Positions 34,338 to 42,209 of a stretch of 64,000 nucleotides of DNA are shown here, piece by piece (position 1 is the first letter of the stretch; each line of letters starts with the position of its first letter). The stretch is from positions 10,728 to 74,727 of the forward strand of contig CAKRRF010000008.1 in the NCBI GenBank assembly GCA_934394985.1, read 5' to 3'. The position numbers were made by a program, and so were the translations under genes. The notes beneath the pieces were generated by a model. The model was not told the origin of the DNA. It saw nothing but the letters and a program-made list of their open reading frames with translations, and did not search any database. Source of the stretch: an uncultured Marvinbryantia sp. (GTDB lineage: Bacteria > Bacillota > Clostridia > Lachnospirales > Lachnospiraceae).

Positions 34338-35351
34338 ATGAACAAGAACTGGAAGAAGTATATAACAGGATTAGCGACCGCATCACTGGCGACAGGATTT
34401 TTTTCTGTGGGAGTAATGGCAGATGACAGTATTGACCTGAAGCTGAGCCTGACACCGTCTGAGAGCAGTGTATGGATGGTAGCTGTGGATTATTTTAAGG
34501 AACAGGTAGAAGAGAAGACAGATGGCAGATATACCATTTCTGTTTATCCAAGTGAACAGCTGGCAGGTGGAGATCTGGTAAAAGGTGTGGAGATGCTTCT
34601 CACAGGATCTACCGATATTGCACTGAATTCCGTTATGAATACTTCCAGCTTTGATCCGAGATTGACTGTAACCAGTATGCCATGGATTTTTGAAAACGGT
34701 TATGACAGCGTAGACGAATATGTATTTCATGGGGAAGGGGCAGATGCCATTAAAGATATCTTCACAGAATTGGGTGCAGTACCGCTGGCGCTGGGAGATA
34801 ATGGATTCCGTCAGATTACCAACAATACCAGACCAATTACCACCCCGGAAGATCTGGACGGGCTGAAGATTCGTACTCCGGCCAACAGTATGTACATTGA
34901 TCTGTTCACCTTATTTGGAGCAGACCCGACATCCATGAATTTTTCAGAAGTATATACGTCTCTTCAGAACGGAACCATTGACGGACAGGAAAATCCATAC
35001 GATACCATCCGCAGCGCACAGATCCAGGAAGTATCTAAGTATCTGACAGAATGGAATTATTCTTATGATATATTTGTGCTCAGTCTGAGCCAGAAGCTGT
35101 GGGACAGCTTAAGTGATGAAGACAAAGAGATCTTCCAGACAGCAGCAGAAGAGGCGTGCCAGAAAGAGATCGAAACTTACCGTGAGAATGAGGCTTCTAT
35201 TGCAGATGAATTTGAAGCAGCTGGTGTGGAAATTACCAAACTGACAGATGAGCAGATACAGACATTTAAAGACGCGGCTGCGCCGATTTATGAATCATAT
35301 AAAGATCAGATTGGCGAAGATCTGTTCGCAAAATTTGGATATACATTTTAA
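34338..35351 (+). CDS. dctP: TRAP transporter solute-binding protein (DctP family)
   Basis: 337 residues. Signal peptide MNKNWKKYITGLATASLATGFFSVGVMA, cleaved before DDS. The mature protein has the DctP pattern: AVDYFKEQVEEKTDGRYTISVYPSEQLAGG, then DNGFRQITNNTRPITTPEDLDGLKIRTP with the conserved Arg that binds a carboxylate, and FSEVYTSLQNGTIDGQENPYDTI. The ligand is therefore likely an organic acid. The frame reads upstream to 34245, but ATG 34338 with AAGAGGA fits. It heads an operon in which two E1 enzyme genes separate it from its membrane partners. Confidence 0.93.
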   Translation: MNKNWKKYITGLATASLATGFFSVGVMADDSIDLKLSLTPSESSVWMVAVDYFKEQVEEKTDGRYTISVYPSEQLAGGDLVKGVEMLLTGSTDIALNSVMNTSSFDPRLTVTSMPWIFENGYDSVDEYVFHGEGADAIKDIFTELGAVPLALGDNGFRQITNNTRPITTPEDLDGLKIRTPANSMYIDLFTLFGADPTSMNFSEVYTSLQNGTIDGQENPYDTIRSAQIQEVSKYLTEWNYSYDIFVLSLSQKLWDSLSDEDKEIFQTAAEEACQKEIETYRENEASIADEFEAAGVEITKLTDEQIQTFKDAAAPIYESYKDQIGEDLFAKFGYTF

Positions 35352-35398
35352 GAAACGACAGAAAATGACAACATAGACAGTGATAAGTGAGGAACGAT

Positions 35399-36385
35399 AT
35401 GAGCATTACAAAAGAAAAAGCGTTACAGCTTTATGAAAAAATGTGTACCATACGGGAATTTGAAGAATTAGTAAAGAAAGAATACCTGGCAGGCAACCTG
35501 CCAGGATTCGTTCATTTATACATAGGAGAAGAAGCTGTGGCTTCCGGAATCTGTGGTGCCTTAGAAGCAAGTGATTATATAGAAAGCACTCATCGAGGAC
35601 ATGGTCACTGTATTGCAAAAGGCGCAGATCTGAATCGTATGATGGCAGAGATCTATGGCAGAAAAACCGGTCTTTGCAAAGGCAAAGGTGGTTCCATGCA
35701 TATCGCAGACTTTGAAGTGGGTATGCTAGGAGCGAACGGAGTCGTTGGGGGTGGTTATAACCTGGCAGCAGGTGCAGCTCTTGCCAACAGCAAAATTTTG
35801 CATAATCAGAAAGTATCGGTCGTATTTTTTGGAGATGGGGCATCCAACAGAGGAACGTTCCATGAAGCTGCCAATGTATCCAGCGCATGGAAGCTTCCGA
35901 TTATCTTTGTAAATGAAAATAACGGGTGGGCATCCACTACCCCATATCAGACCACTACCGCAGTGGAAAATATATCGGATTATGCAGCAGCTTATCATAT
36001 GCCTGCCAGAATCGTATCCGGGAAAAATGTATTCGAAGTGTACAAGGCAGCCGTAGAAGCTGTGGAGCGGGCAAGAAAAGGCGAAGGTCCGACATTCATT
36101 GAAGCAAAAACATTTCGTGTGGAAGGACATTTTGTAAAGGATGCCGAAAAATACAGAACCAGAGAATATGTGGCAGAAGAGCAGAAGAAGAATGATCCTT
36201 TTGCAGAATTTGAACGGATCGTGTTACAGCCAAATGAGGAAGTAGAGAGTGTGATTACGAAAGAGGAACTGGATGCAATCCGACAGAAAAGTCATGAAAG
36301 AGTACTGGAAGCGCAAAAGTTTGCACTGGAAAGCTCTGTGCCGGATCCAGAAGAATATCTGGATGATGTATATGATGCGAGATAA
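35399..36385 (+). CDS. TPP-dependent E1 component, alpha subunit (acetoin/2-oxoacid dehydrogenase type)
   Basis: 328 residues. THRGHGHCIAKG, GRKTGLCKGKGGSMHIAD and GMLGANGVVGGGY are typical of the acetoin dehydrogenase/bacterial PDH E1-alpha group. The TPP-Mg motif is GDGASNRGTFHEAANVSSAWKLP...NENN (about 145-175). With the beta subunit it should bind TPP and decarboxylate a 2-oxoacid or cleave an acyloin. No E2 or E3 gene is in the window, so the electron or acyl acceptor is unknown. ATG 35399 is preferred to GTG 35387. It lies between dctP and dctQ, linking its substrate to the imported compound. Confidence 0.9.
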   Translation: MSITKEKALQLYEKMCTIREFEELVKKEYLAGNLPGFVHLYIGEEAVASGICGALEASDYIESTHRGHGHCIAKGADLNRMMAEIYGRKTGLCKGKGGSMHIADFEVGMLGANGVVGGGYNLAAGAALANSKILHNQKVSVVFFGDGASNRGTFHEAANVSSAWKLPIIFVNENNGWASTTPYQTTTAVENISDYAAAYHMPARIVSGKNVFEVYKAAVEAVERARKGEGPTFIEAKTFRVEGHFVKDAEKYRTREYVAEEQKKNDPFAEFERIVLQPNEEVESVITKEELDAIRQKSHERVLEAQKFALESSVPDPEEYLDDVYDAR

Positions 36386-36444
36386 TACCTGTTTTGCATT
36401 GGACGGTATTTCCGGACATTAAGATAAAATTTGAGGAGAACGAT

Positions 36445-37425
36445 ATGAGAACGATAACATTTGGACAGGCGACTCTGGAAGCGATGAGTGAAGAAATGAA
36501 AAAAGATCCTACCGTGTTTGTCATGGGAGAGGATCTGGCTCGTCAGGGAGGAATCTTCGGACAGTTCACGGGACTGGCAGATGAATTTCCGGGAAGAGTC
36601 ATAGATACGCCAATATCCGAGACATTTCTGGCAGGCGGAGGCGTAGGCGCGGCACTGGCAGGAGCAAGACCGGTTGTAGATCTTCATTATGCAGATTTTT
36701 GCAGTGTGTGTATGGATGAAATTTTCAATCAGATGGCAAAGGCAAGATATATGTCTGGCGGGCAGGCAAAGATTCCGCTGGTACTTCGTGCACCGGATGG
36801 GCTGATTACGCAGGGAGCAGCACAGCATTCTCAGTCTGTAGAATCCTGGTTTGTACATATTCCGGGACTGAAGGTGGTGGCACCATCCAATGCGGCAGAT
36901 GCCAAGGCAGTATTAAAAGCAGCAATCGAAGATGACAATCCGGTCATTTATTTTGAGCATAAAAATCTGTTTAAGATGTCTTTTGAAGTACCGGAAATCG
37001 AAGAGGAAGAACCATATCAGATCGGAAAGGCAAAGATTCGTAAAAAAGGAAAGGATATCACGCTGGTGTCTTATTCCAAAACGATGTTGACGGTATTAGA
37101 AGCAGCAAAGCAACTGGAAGAAGCCGGAATATCAGCAGAAGTCATTGATCTGATTACGTTATCTCCGTGGGATAAAGAAACAGTTCTGGAATCTGTGAAG
37201 AAAACGGGACACCTGTGTATCTGTCATGAGGCGGTAAAACAGGGAGGATTTGGAGCAGAGATTGCGGCGACAGCAGCGGAAGAAGCCTTTGCAGACTTAA
37301 AAGGACCGGTATTGCGTCTGGCAGCACCATTTACCCCGGTGCCATTTGCACCATCTATGGAGGATAAAGTACGTGTTCATGTGGAAGATATCGTGAATGC
37401 AGTAAAAAATACACTGAGAGGATAA
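36445..37425 (+). CDS. TPP-dependent E1 component, beta subunit
   Basis: 326 residues, transketolase pyrimidine-binding plus C-terminal domain. TFGQATLEAMSEEMKKDPTVFVMGEDLARQGG is the family start with the catalytic Glu region. DTPISETFLAGGGVGAALAGARPVVDLHYADF and TQGAAQHSQSVESWFVHIPGLKVVAPSNAADAKAVLKAAI are conserved in AcoB/PdhB. AUG start 36445 with GAGGAG upstream. Forms the heterotetramer with the alpha subunit. Confidence 0.9.
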   Translation: MRTITFGQATLEAMSEEMKKDPTVFVMGEDLARQGGIFGQFTGLADEFPGRVIDTPISETFLAGGGVGAALAGARPVVDLHYADFCSVCMDEIFNQMAKARYMSGGQAKIPLVLRAPDGLITQGAAQHSQSVESWFVHIPGLKVVAPSNAADAKAVLKAAIEDDNPVIYFEHKNLFKMSFEVPEIEEEEPYQIGKAKIRKKGKDITLVSYSKTMLTVLEAAKQLEEAGISAEVIDLITLSPWDKETVLESVKKTGHLCICHEAVKQGGFGAEIAATAAEEAFADLKGPVLRLAAPFTPVPFAPSMEDKVRVHVEDIVNAVKNTLRG

Positions 37426-37429
37426 GAAG

Positions 37430-37921
37430 ATGAAACAGATAGGAAAAATACTGGAAAAAATCATTGATTATCTGGAGGAAGGTCTGATTGTTGCAGGCCT
37501 TCTCTTTATGACAGTAATGAATTTTGCCAATGTTATCAGCAGATATTTTCTGCACAAATCCATTTCTTATACGGAAGAGGTGGTAGTGATTGTATTTGTG
37601 TGGGTAACTATGCTGGGAATATCAGCAGGATATAAAAGAAATGCACATCTGGGAATGAGTTTTATTACAGATAAGTTATCAGAAAAAGGAAAGAAAGCGG
37701 CACTGCTTATATCAGCCATCTGTTCTCTGATATTGATTTATTTTATGCTGAGATATGGAATTGAGATGGTTCAGAACCAGATCCGTTTTCACAGCAAAAC
37801 AACAGCTCTTCGCTGGCCGACTTACATCCAGGGACTGGCATTGCCGGTGGGAGCAGTATTTATGGGAATCCGGACTCTGCAGGCTACTTATCAGCAGTTA
37901 AAGGGGGATAAACAGAAATGA
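37430..37921 (+). CDS. dctQ: TRAP transporter small membrane subunit (DctQ)
   Basis: 163 residues, four membrane helices. FANVISRYFLHKSISYTEEVVVIVFVWVTMLGISAGYKRNAHLGM matches the DctQ signature (N..RY......W.EE......W....G). It starts four bases after the E1-beta stop codon, and its own stop overlaps the start of dctM (ATGA). It mediates contact between the large subunit and DctP. Confidence 0.92.
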   Translation: MKQIGKILEKIIDYLEEGLIVAGLLFMTVMNFANVISRYFLHKSISYTEEVVVIVFVWVTMLGISAGYKRNAHLGMSFITDKLSEKGKKAALLISAICSLILIYFMLRYGIEMVQNQIRFHSKTTALRWPTYIQGLALPVGAVFMGIRTLQATYQQLKGDKQK

Positions 37922-39192
37922 TGGCAGTTGTATTATTTGGATTATTTTTTCTGATGGTATTTTTCAATATTCCGGTGGCAGTCGCTCTGGGAGTATCCAG
38001 TCTGGCAGGGCTTTCCATGGGAGGCTTTACGCTTACTACACTGACAGATACCATGTATTCTGCAATCGGAAAATTTACCCTGCTTGCCATTCCGTTTTTC
38101 ATTCTGGCAGGTGTGATTATGGAATATGCAGGTATTTCCAGAAGACTGGTGCAGTTTGCAAAAGTGTGCGTTGGACATCGTAAAGGCGGACTGATCTCCG
38201 TAGTGGTAATTGTTTCCTGCTTCTTTGCAGCCATTTCCGGTTCTGGTCCGGCAACTGTGGCAGCACTTGGATCCATTTTGATTCCGGCTATGGTAGAATC
38301 TGGATATGATGTGGGAATGTCTACTGCATTAATGAGTGCGTCCGGAGCCATCGGAATTGTGATTCCTCCAAGTATTGCATTTGTAATCTATGCATCCATC
38401 TCAGGAAGCTCGGTGGGAAAGCTGTTTGCAGGTGGTATTATTCCGGGTATTCTGATGGGAGTATCTTACGTAATAGCAGCTATGATCTGCTCCAGAAAAA
38501 GTGATATTAAGCCACAGCCAAAAGCCTCAAAGGCAGAAATATGGGCGGCGTTTAAGGATGCGGTCTGGGGACTGCTTACACCAGTCATCATTCTGGGCGG
38601 AATCTATGGAGGGATCTTTACTGCGACAGAATCAGCAGGTGTAGCGATTGTGTATGGACTATTTGTGGGGATTGTGATATACAGAGAAATCAAGATCCGA
38701 GATCTGTGGAGACTGTTTGTCGATGCAGCGGTTTCCTCTGGTACAGTATTGTATATCGTGGCCTGCGCCAGTGTTTTTGCATGGATTCTGACTACCAGCC
38801 ATATTGCAACGGATATGTCTTCTGCGCTGATGGAGGTAAGTAACAATAAATATGTTTTACTTTTGATTATCAACCTGATTTTCCTGATAGCAGGATGTTT
38901 TTTAGATGCCAGCTCTGCATTTTACATTCTGGTACCGATTGTACTTCCAATTGCCAATGCCTTAAATGTAGATCCGATTCATCTGGGTGTGATGCTTACG
39001 ACCAATATGGCGATTGGTCTGGTTACCCCACCTGTTGGTATCAATCTATACGTGGGATGCAGTATTTCGAAAATACCAGTGGCAGAAATCTGTAAAAAGA
39101 TCATACCATTTGTAGTAGCGGGTATTGTAACCTTGTTGCTTATCGTATTTGTGGAACCAATCAGTATGTTTTTGCCGAACCTGATGCATTAA
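37918..39192 (+). CDS. dctM: TRAP transporter large membrane subunit (DctM)
   Basis: 424 residues, about twelve membrane helices. Conserved blocks include FFNIPVAVALGVSSLAGL, FTLLAIPFFILAGVIMEYAGISRRLV, AAISGSGPATVAALGSILIPAM and SGAIGIVIPPSIAFVIYASISGSS. The C-terminal half has TNMAIGLVTPPVGINLYVG. It drives substrate uptake with a sodium or proton gradient. Confidence 0.94.
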   Translation: MMAVVLFGLFFLMVFFNIPVAVALGVSSLAGLSMGGFTLTTLTDTMYSAIGKFTLLAIPFFILAGVIMEYAGISRRLVQFAKVCVGHRKGGLISVVVIVSCFFAAISGSGPATVAALGSILIPAMVESGYDVGMSTALMSASGAIGIVIPPSIAFVIYASISGSSVGKLFAGGIIPGILMGVSYVIAAMICSRKSDIKPQPKASKAEIWAAFKDAVWGLLTPVIILGGIYGGIFTATESAGVAIVYGLFVGIVIYREIKIRDLWRLFVDAAVSSGTVLYIVACASVFAWILTTSHIATDMSSALMEVSNNKYVLLLIINLIFLIAGCFLDASSAFYILVPIVLPIANALNVDPIHLGVMLTTNMAIGLVTPPVGINLYVGCSISKIPVAEICKKIIPFVVAGIVTLLLIVFVEPISMFLPNLMH

Positions 39193-39205
39193 GGAGAAAA
39201 GAAAC

Positions 39206-40246
39206 ATGACAAGAAAAGAACTTTTGATCAAGGCGATAAATTTTGAAGAAGTACCGAGAGTTCCGGTAAGTACTTTATCAGGAGCTACCTGGGCAGTGAA
39301 GCAGGAAGGAATTTCACCGGAAGCGCTCCTTCGCCTGCCAGATGCAGGGGCGCAGATGATTTTGGATACCTGTGAAAAACTGAATGTAGATATTGTATAC
39401 GGAGGAAGAGCCATTCCTCATATTATTCTTCGCGCCATGGGCGGTGAGATCAACAATTCCAGAGTGGGACTTCCTGGGGAAGTGATCAGACAGCCACTGC
39501 AGAAACTGGAAGACATTCATAACTGGACAGTAGAGCAGGTCATGGAAAATCTTCGTAAAGATGAAGAATATCAGCTTTTATTGAAACAGACCAGAATGAT
39601 TGCAGAAAAGACAAAGGGAGAACGGTTTGTAGGAGTGGGAAGCTTTGGACCGTTTACTACAGCGGCCCAGCTGGCAGGCGTGAATGAATTCATGATGTAT
39701 CTGGGAGATGAGGATGAAGAGAAACTGGTGAAAGAGGTCCTGGAATTCTCTGAAGAAGTGGTGTATCAGCTGACTGTGGATTTTCTGGAAGCAGGAGGAG
39801 ATCTGGTCTATATTGCGGAACCGGTATCTTCCGGAGACCTGATCAGCGAAGAGAATTTTGAAACTTATGCGCTGCCTTATCTGAAAAAGTTAAATGACCG
39901 GTTGTCTGAAAAGTGTCCATATATGCTTCTGCATATATGTGGAAAAACGATGGAGCGCATTGATGCTTTAAAGGATAGTGGAATTGCCATTTTTTCAGTG
40001 GACAGTCTGGATCTGGAAGAAGCACTGAAGCGTGCGGAAGGGAAAATTACAATTATGGGTATGTTAAGTCCGGTGAGAGTACTGGAAAAGGAAAGTGCCG
40101 GGGAGATTTATCAGAAAGCATTGGATCTGGTCAGGACTGCAGGTTTGTCAGGAGGATTTATTCTTGCACCGGGATGTGATCTTACACCAGATACCCCATA
40201 TGAACATATAGAAGCCATGGTACGAGCCGTATCAGGAAAGGAATAA
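39206..40246 (+). CDS. MtaA/UroD-family zinc methyltransferase
   Basis: 346 residues of the uroporphyrinogen decarboxylase/MtaA/CmuA fold, not a haem enzyme by context. Zinc-type ligands are present as His243 and Cys245 (LLHICGKT) and Cys324 (LAPGCDL), the H-x-C...C arrangement of corrinoid-dependent methyltransferases such as MtaA. UroD's substrate Arg pair near the N-terminus is not evident. Expected role: transfer of a methyl group between a corrinoid protein or methylated substrate and a thiol or tetrahydrofolate. No corrinoid protein is encoded in this operon. It is 14 bases after dctM with AAGGAG upstream, and followed by an aminotransferase gene five bases later. Confidence 0.82.
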   Translation: MTRKELLIKAINFEEVPRVPVSTLSGATWAVKQEGISPEALLRLPDAGAQMILDTCEKLNVDIVYGGRAIPHIILRAMGGEINNSRVGLPGEVIRQPLQKLEDIHNWTVEQVMENLRKDEEYQLLLKQTRMIAEKTKGERFVGVGSFGPFTTAAQLAGVNEFMMYLGDEDEEKLVKEVLEFSEEVVYQLTVDFLEAGGDLVYIAEPVSSGDLISEENFETYALPYLKKLNDRLSEKCPYMLLHICGKTMERIDALKDSGIAIFSVDSLDLEEALKRAEGKITIMGMLSPVRVLEKESAGEIYQKALDLVRTAGLSGGFILAPGCDLTPDTPYEHIEAMVRAVSGKE

Positions 40247-40250
40247 ACAT

Positions 40251-41426
40251 ATGCCGTCACTCAGTACAAGAACCGAACAGTTTACGGATTCTGTCATTCG
40301 TCGAATGACCAGAATCTCAGCAAAATATGGAGCAATTAATCTGTCTCAGGGATTTCCGGATTTTGATCCGCCAAAGGAACTCCTGGATCGACTGGCACAG
40401 GTCGCTTATGAAGGGCCTCATCAATATGCACTGACCTGGGGAGCGCAGAATTTCCGTGAAGCACTTGCCAGAAAACAGGAGCATTTTTCCGGCAGAGCAG
40501 TCGATCCTAATAAAGAAATTGTGGTGACCTGCGGAAGCACAGAGGCCATGATGGCAGCAGTAATGTCTGTGGTGAATCCGGGAGAGAAAGTGATTGTCTT
40601 TTCTCCTTTTTATGAGAATTATGGAGCAGATGCCATTCTTTCCGGAGCAGTGCCAATTTATGTGCCATTAAATCCACCTGCATTTGACTTTGACCCGGAA
40701 GTGCTGGAAGATGCATTCCGACAGGGCGCAAAGGCACTGATACTTTGTAATCCGTCCAATCCATGCGGAAAAGTATTTACTTATGAAGAAATGAAACAGA
40801 TCGCAGATCTGGCAATCAAATATGATACATTTGTCATTACCGATGAGGTGTATGAACACATTTTGTACAAGCCCAATAAACATATTTATATGAATACCCT
40901 GCCTGGAATGTGGGAAAGAACGATTACCTGTAATTCTCTTTCCAAGACCTACTCCATTACCGGATGGCGTCTGGGCTATGTGATTGCTCCGGAAGAGGTG
41001 ACCGAACGGGTAAAAAAGGTACATGATTTCCTGACGGTAGGAGCTGCAGCACCGCTGATGGAAGCGGCAGTAGTTGGTTTGACTATGCCTGATTCATATT
41101 ATGAGGATCTGCAGAAGCATTATCAGCATATGAAAGATCTCTTTATCGGAGGCTTAAAAGATCTGGGCTTTACCTTTACTGATCCGCAGGGTGCATATTA
41201 CGTCATGATGGATATCAGCAAGTGGAAAAAGAAAGAAGAAACAGATGTGGAGTTTTGCGAATGGCTGGCAGCAGAAGTCGGCGTAGGAGCAGTGCCGGGA
41301 TCCAGCTTTTTCCGGGAAGATGTGAATCACCTGATCCGGTTCCATTTTGCGAAGCAGGATGAGACATTGAAGGGTGCACTGGACAGACTGGCAAAGCTGG
41401 AAGCAAAGGCGGCCGGAAGAAGATAA
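40251..41426 (+). CDS. PLP-dependent class I aminotransferase (methionine/kynurenine/aspartate type)
   Basis: 391 residues, fold type I. INLSQGFPDFDPP is the motif of the YbdL/KAT subgroup, which accepts methionine and aromatic 2-oxoacids. PLP-binding features are NPSNPCGKVF, ITDEVYEHILY (Asp and Tyr) and the Schiff-base Lys in NSLSKTYSITGWRLGY (about 236). LIRFHFA carries the C-terminal Arg for the substrate carboxylate. Role: interconversion of an amino acid and a 2-oxoacid, plausibly feeding the E1 enzyme in the same operon. A bidirectional terminator follows. Confidence 0.88.
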   Translation: MPSLSTRTEQFTDSVIRRMTRISAKYGAINLSQGFPDFDPPKELLDRLAQVAYEGPHQYALTWGAQNFREALARKQEHFSGRAVDPNKEIVVTCGSTEAMMAAVMSVVNPGEKVIVFSPFYENYGADAILSGAVPIYVPLNPPAFDFDPEVLEDAFRQGAKALILCNPSNPCGKVFTYEEMKQIADLAIKYDTFVITDEVYEHILYKPNKHIYMNTLPGMWERTITCNSLSKTYSITGWRLGYVIAPEEVTERVKKVHDFLTVGAAAPLMEAAVVGLTMPDSYYEDLQKHYQHMKDLFIGGLKDLGFTFTDPQGAYYVMMDISKWKKKEETDVEFCEWLAAEVGVGAVPGSSFFREDVNHLIRFHFAKQDETLKGALDRLAKLEAKAAGRR

Positions 41427-41436
41427 ATACAAAATA

Positions 41437-41486
41437 AGGCATGGACTGTCGCACGGATTATTTCGTGTGACAGCTCATGCCTTTTA
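41437..41486. terminator. Bidirectional terminator after the TRAP operon
   Basis: AAGGCATG..CTGTCGCACG (41437-41456) pairs with CGTGTGACAG..CATGCCTTT (41465-41485), lying between convergent genes. Confidence 0.85.
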
Positions 41487-41525
41487 AATTGTTCCGTAAG
41501 AGCGCGGGAAATCGATTGTAACAGC

Positions 41526-41930
41526 CTAAATAGCGGAGAATCCTTTGGATAAGATACAGGATTCTGCCTCTTCCATATCTTCGGTATGGAGTACCAGAAC
41601 CGGTTTGCCGGTGTCTCGGTTAAAGGATAGATATACATAGTCCACGTTGATATTGGAATCAAGAAATGCAGTCAGAAGCGCATTTAAATTTCCCACTTTA
41701 TCTTCTACTTCCACACCAATTACATTGGTCATCCGGCAAAGATAAGCTGCTTCCTCCAGTGCTTTTAAAGCTTTATCCGGATCGGATACGATCATACGAA
41801 TCATACCGAATTCGGAGCTTTCGTTGGTAACAGACCCCCAGATGTTGATATCATGACAGGCAAGAATACCGGTGATATCCTTCATGGTTCCTTTTTTATT
41901 TTCTGCGTAAACAGTAATCTGCTGTAACAT
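41526..41930 (-). CDS. Tandem ACT domain protein
   Basis: 134 residues made of two ACT domains and nothing else: LQQITVYAENKKGTMKDITGILACHDINI (about 2-30) and GVEVEDKVGNLNALLTAFLDSNINVDYVY (about 72-100), each with the Gly at the ligand-binding loop. Such stand-alone proteins bind amino acids and act as allosteric or regulatory partners. It is similar to proteins annotated as amino-acid-binding in Clostridia. Divergent from the hydrogenase operon by 279 bases. The TRAP/aminotransferase operon ends convergently 99 bases away. Confidence 0.85.
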   Translation of the reverse strand: MLQQITVYAENKKGTMKDITGILACHDINIWGSVTNESSEFGMIRMIVSDPDKALKALEEAAYLCRMTNVIGVEVEDKVGNLNALLTAFLDSNINVDYVYLSFNRDTGKPVLVLHTEDMEEAESCILSKGFSAI

Positions 41931-42209
41931 TGCTATGTGCCTCCTTATATTTCATGCGCTTTAACGCTTTCAATCACAAAAGAATTGTCGCACATAATTG
42001 GAAATAAGTCAAACATATTAATCGGGGGAATGATGCTAAAATTTGTACTAATTTAGAAGCAATTTTATTTTGATATTTCATAGATAAATTCAGTTGCTTT
42101 TGTTAAAATTATTTCGTATCAGATTTTGTAAAGAATGTCTGATATATATGCGGATGATAAGAAATAATAAGGTATCGGGAGAGTCTATAGAAGCACAGGA
42201 GGAAAAAAA
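41931..42209. other. Divergent intergenic region ACT protein / hydrogenase
   Basis: 279 bases without a gene. It is AT-rich and contains GCGCTTTAACGCTTTCA (41956-41972), a partial resemblance to a catabolite-response element but with two mismatches. I see no convincing -35/-10 pair or riboswitch here. Confidence 0.4.

Noticed and set aside
39206..40246. Annotation as uroporphyrinogen decarboxylase for haem synthesis
   Set aside because: No haem genes nearby, and the H-x-C...C zinc pattern fits MtaA-type methyltransferases instead.
41956..41972. Possible cre site upstream of the tandem ACT gene
   Set aside because: Two mismatches at conserved end positions compared with the consensus met exactly at 61782 and 61904.
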